Source of the DNA: an uncultured Bacillota bacterium
Lineage (GTDB): Bacteria > Bacillota_I > Bacilli_A > RFN20 > CAG-631
Assembly (NCBI GenBank): GCA_905197115.1
Contig: CAJJXN010000065.1
Coordinates: 1-7,978, forward strand
Length of the DNA stretch: 7,978 bases
Direction of reading: 5' to 3'
Made by a program: the position numbers and the translations under genes. Of the stretch, positions 5,921 through 7,978 are shown piece by piece; the first letter of the stretch is position 1, and the number at the start of each line of letters is the position of its first letter. The notes under the pieces are model-generated. The model saw nothing but the letters and a program-made list of their open reading frames with translations, was not told the DNA's origin and ran no database searches.

Positions 5921-6264
5921 AATGTACCTCTATTTAAAATACAATTTCATATTTCCAATACAAATTCTTCCACGATTAATCATGGCAAATGATGTATTCG
6001 ATGAAAAATGATTATTTGAATATTCAATAAAAATTATATTAATATTCCTTTTTTATTAAACTTAAATCCATAGAAATCTTCCTGTTCTTAATATGATTTT
6101 CATTTTATACCAATCCTCCTTTGTAACCCTTCTTTATTCTCACTAAAGATTTGTAATATCATTTTTTAATACAATTATTATTTCTCATTTTAAAAATATA
6201 CTTCTTAATATTATATTAACATACAAATATTTTTTTTAAAACAAATTTTATAAATTTTTAAACA
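5921..6264. other. Long AT-rich intergenic region with remnant-like short frames
   Basis: About 340 bases without a normal gene. On the minus strand it contains a TATAAT box (6210-6215, weak -35), an AGGAGG at 6115-6120, and 11 bases later an ATG (6103) that opens only 13 codons (MKIILRTGRFLWI). Downstream, an open stretch of about 40 codons, lacking an initial start and ending at the TAG at about 5932, reads like a protein tail (contains SFAMINRGRICIGNMKLYFK). A perfect 12-base palindrome lies inside at 6016-6027. This could be a long leader of the lipoprotein gene with a small upstream frame, or a decayed gene. I cannot decide. Confidence 0.4.
6016..6027. repeat. 12-bp perfect palindrome
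   Basis: TTGAATATTCAA is a perfect palindrome about 95 bases upstream of the lipoprotein ATG. It could be a dimeric regulator site; in DNA this AT-rich it could also arise by chance. Confidence 0.3.
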
Positions 6265-6293
6265 AAAAAGACATCTTTATGAGATGTCTTTTT
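6265..6293 (-). terminator. Terminator of the truncated membrane paralog
   Basis: GACATCT (6270-6276) pairs with AGATGTC (6282-6288) around a five-base loop. The stem is extended by A5/T5 flanks, so it could terminate in both directions. It starts eight bases past the stop at 6301. The stem sequence closely resembles the terminator at 5218-5241. Confidence 0.88.
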
Positions 6294-6300
6294 AAGAAAA

Positions 6301-7392
6301 TTAAGCAATTTGTTTTTTGTATTTTGTTTCGATAAATGGCATAACAATTATAAATACACTTAAAAGTATATAGCACACAAATGGAACTATTGCACCAGAA
6401 GATACTTTGTAGAATAAGTCATATTCCATTTGGGAAGAATTTAATTGTTGTATAAGTGCTTCCCAAAGAATATTGCAAGATAAAATTGCTAGAATCATTA
6501 ATATGATTGAAAATGCACATACAATCGAAGAAACGATAATTGAAAAGTTTTTCTTTTCTTCTTTAAATGAGAAGAAGTGAATTAAGATTGTATATAAAAT
6601 GGCACTCAAAGCAATGGTAAAGAAAATTCCTAAAATATGAATAATCATAATAATTGTTGTTTCATTTAAACTCACACCCAATTGAAGAGCTGCATTAGAA
6701 TCTACTTTAATGGTTTCTTTACTAGCATATTCATTTATATTGAATATAGTGAAATAAGGTTTAGATAAGAAAATGTTACCTACTATAAATAAAATTATCA
6801 TGATTACACAAGATACATTTTTAATGATAAGATAAGAAATTTCTTCTTTTGATATACAACGATTGAGAATCGTTAAAGCATAAGCAGCAATCAAAAGAAT
6901 AAAAGATAAAATAAGATAAGCGATTCCCGGTCCAGCGATTGAATAAGATAGTGAGACCTCTAAAGATGAATCTTGTGATGCCGTAAATAAAAAGTTACGA
7001 ATATAAATAAATAAGCCTAGATAAATACTAATACAAGCAATGGCACTTGGTAATAAATTAATCTTCTTTTTCGATGTGAAATGCAAAATAAACATCGTAG
7101 TAGCATAAATTAAAATTCCCATGACAGCAATAAAAGATAAAATGGATAAGCCCATACTTCCATAAACAGGTGTTAATGCTTTTCCTGATATAGCTGATTC
7201 TAAATCTTTTAATATTTCTCCAAAGAAATAAAAGATTGATTTGGATTGACCGATTTTAACTGAAGTAAATCCGCTTGAAGCACGCATAGAAACTCTAAAA
7301 AATGGCAACATAATAAATAAAGCGCTTAAAACAATTACCCCAAATAATAAAGATGTTGAAATTAATTCTAAAATTCTTTTTCTTTTTTCTTT
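6301..7392 (-). CDS. Multi-pass membrane protein paralog, N-terminus lost at junction
   Basis: Homologous along its whole visible length to the protein at 3784-5094: TSLLFGVIVLSALFIMLPFF (first segment), SKSIFYFF, IYATTMFIL, IYIRNF, IHILGIFFTIALS and SGAIVPFVC line up in order, with about eight hydrophobic segments. The ATG at 7311 is not the true start. The frame continues upstream through KEKRKRILELISTS, which matches EKRRKLDLVSMS of the paralog, then enters GC-rich foreign sequence and meets TGA at 7456-7458 without any start codon. The upstream end given here is therefore approximate. The missing part should contain the zinc ribbons seen in the paralog (about 70 residues). The C-terminus is complete and followed at once by a terminator. 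Function unknown. Either the gene is truly broken here or the contig is misjoined. Confidence 0.8.
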   Translation of the reverse strand, partial: KEKRKRILELISTSLLFGVIVLSALFIMLPFFRVSMRASSGFTSVKIGQSKSIFYFFGEILKDLESAISGKALTPVYGSMGLSILSFIAVMGILIYATTMFILHFTSKKKINLLPSAIACISIYLGLFIYIRNFLFTASQDSSLEVSLSYSIAGPGIAYLILSFILLIAAYALTILNRCISKEEISYLIIKNVSCVIMIILFIVGNIFLSKPYFTIFNINEYASKETIKVDSNAALQLGVSLNETTIIMIIHILGIFFTIALSAILYTILIHFFSFKEEKKNFSIIVSSIVCAFSIILMILAILSCNILWEALIQQLNSSQMEYDLFYKVSSGAIVPFVCYILLSVFIIVMPFIETKYKKQIA

Positions 7393-7978
7393 GTTTTTTT
7401 CACGTATTCTTCTTGCGCACTTTCCATCCCCTCGGTCAGCTCTCCAAGCATTCGGTCATCGTTTTCATCGTATACACGCTGAACGAGCAGCGGAATATCG
7501 CTCGGAATCGTCAATTTGTTCGGCAGCAATGCCCGCGTCCGCATCAACAGCCATTCACCGTAAATCGCCGCACTTCCCGAATCAAAACTGTCATCCGTTT
7601 CATCAAGAACAAAGCAGCTTGCCGTTTCCAGTCCCTGCGGACGAACCCTGTTATGTCGGTGCAGCCTGCCTGTGCGCTGCAAAAGCAAATCCATCGGGCA
7701 AAGTTCCGTTATCATAAGATCAAAATCAAGGTCAAGCGATTGTTCAAGCACCTGCGTTCCGACAATTATCAGTCCGTGTCTGCTTTCCGGGGTGGAGTGT
7801 TTGCCCACACGCTTAAGTATCTGCTCCTCGCGCTTCGCACGATCCGTCATTATGAACTGCGCATGCATGATAATAACTTCGGCTTTCGGGAAAGCGGACT
7901 GCAATTCAGCCGCAATTTCCTGTGCTTTTCGCACGGTATTGACTATCACGCCCACACACCCGCCGCGTTCGGCGGCAT
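7368..7978 (-). CDS. cas3: Cas3 helicase, C-terminal lobe fragment (type I, probably I-E)
   Basis: Cas3 is the nuclease-helicase that degrades DNA marked by Cascade in type I CRISPR immunity. Only part of the second helicase lobe is visible. The frame is open to the window edge, so the 5' part (HD nuclease, Walker motifs) lies outside. Numbering from the in-frame GTG at 7955, GVIVNTVRKAQE (2-13) is the start of the lobe, IIMHAQFIMTDR (28-39) follows, TQVLEQSLDLDFDLMITE (67-84) is motif V, and QRTGRLHRH (93-101) is motif VI with the arginine finger. NRVRP after motif VI and ESAQEEY near the end resemble type I-E Cas3. The native sequence probably stops near 7400; KKTKKKEKEF and the TAG at 7368 come from the A-rich junction and adjoining DNA, so the C-terminal domain is missing. 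G+C is about 53%, unlike the neighbours. Probably foreign to this chromosome. Confidence 0.85.
   Translation of the reverse strand, partial: AAERGGCVGVIVNTVRKAQEIAAELQSAFPKAEVIIMHAQFIMTDRAKREEQILKRVGKHSTPESRHGLIIVGTQVLEQSLDLDFDLMITELCPMDLLLQRTGRLHRHNRVRPQGLETASCFVLDETDDSFDSGSAAIYGEWLLMRTRALLPNKLTIPSDIPLLVQRVYDENDDRMLGELTEGMESAQEEYVKKTKKKEKEF
7372..7401. other. Breakpoint between AT-rich chromosome and GC-rich cas3 DNA
   Basis: On the minus strand this stretch is almost entirely A with a few G and C. To the right both base composition and codon choice change sharply. Two unrelated reading frames are broken here: cas3 loses its C-terminus and the membrane paralog loses its N-terminus. No terminal inverted repeat, target duplication, integrase or tRNA is visible at the site. 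Confidence 0.75.

Noticed and set aside
7309..7311. ATG as the true start of the second membrane protein
   Set aside because: It falls within the first transmembrane segment; the frame upstream still matches the paralog for about 20 more residues.
7391..7717. Plus-strand open frame of 108 codons in the GC-rich segment
   Set aside because: It is the complement of the clearly recognisable Cas3 motifs V and VI, and has no ribosome binding site or family match of its own.
1..7978. CRISPR array, tRNA, rRNA, insertion sequence or integrase
   Set aside because: Apart from the cas3 fragment, no regularly spaced repeats, cloverleaf-like sequences, transposase motifs or terminal inverted repeats were seen on either strand.
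7368..7978. A CRISPR-linked new defence system formed by cas3 and the membrane paralogs
   Set aside because: The composition break and the truncation of both genes at the junction make a functional association unlikely; a chimera explains the data better.

Overview
The window looks like the chromosome of a low-G+C Gram-positive bacterium (Firmicutes/Bacilli, or one of their Mollicutes-like or Erysipelotrichia-like relatives), probably a metagenome contig. The reasons are an A+T-rich base composition (hand-counted lines at 22-27% G+C), strong AGGAGG-type ribosome binding sites, TATAAT promoters, hairpin-plus-T terminators, and the classic Firmicutes order truB-ribF-rpsO. All native genes end in TAA or TAG and none in TGA. 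The only two tryptophan codons I found in them are TGG, so the window gives no positive sign of a reassigned code.

Region 1 (1-2163, minus strand) is the translation/flavin block truB-ribF-rpsO. ribF starts inside the end of truB. rpsO also has its own well-formed promoter overlapping the ribF stop, and a leader that may fold. Region 2 (2164-3144) is a divergent promoter pair followed by a plus-strand TtcA-like PP-loop tRNA thiolase candidate with a CxxC plus a distal Cys, closed by a terminator that overlaps its stop codon. Region 3 (3228-3732) is a small, extremely cysteine-rich protein with one DUF11-type (bacterial conserved repeat) domain and no signal peptide, with its own terminator.

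Region 4 (3750 to about 7390, minus strand) holds two paralogous multi-pass membrane proteins on either side of a small lipoprotein gene. Look-alike terminators separate the three, so they seem to be single-gene units. The complete paralog carries two N-terminal zinc ribbons. The second has lost its N-terminus, because its reading frame runs without a start codon into foreign sequence.

Region 5 (about 7400-7978, minus strand) is abruptly different: a hand count of 240 bases gives about 53% G+C. It encodes the C-terminal helicase lobe of a Cas3 (probably type I-E), open at the window edge. The junction lies in an A-rich low-complexity stretch at about 7372-7401, where both genes are broken. 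An assembly chimera is the simplest explanation; real recombination is the alternative. The Cas3 fragment therefore should not be taken as evidence that the AT-rich organism has a CRISPR system.

No obvious new multi-gene system is present. The most promising unexplained elements are the Cys-rich DUF11 protein and the zinc-ribbon membrane paralogs with their lipoprotein neighbour.
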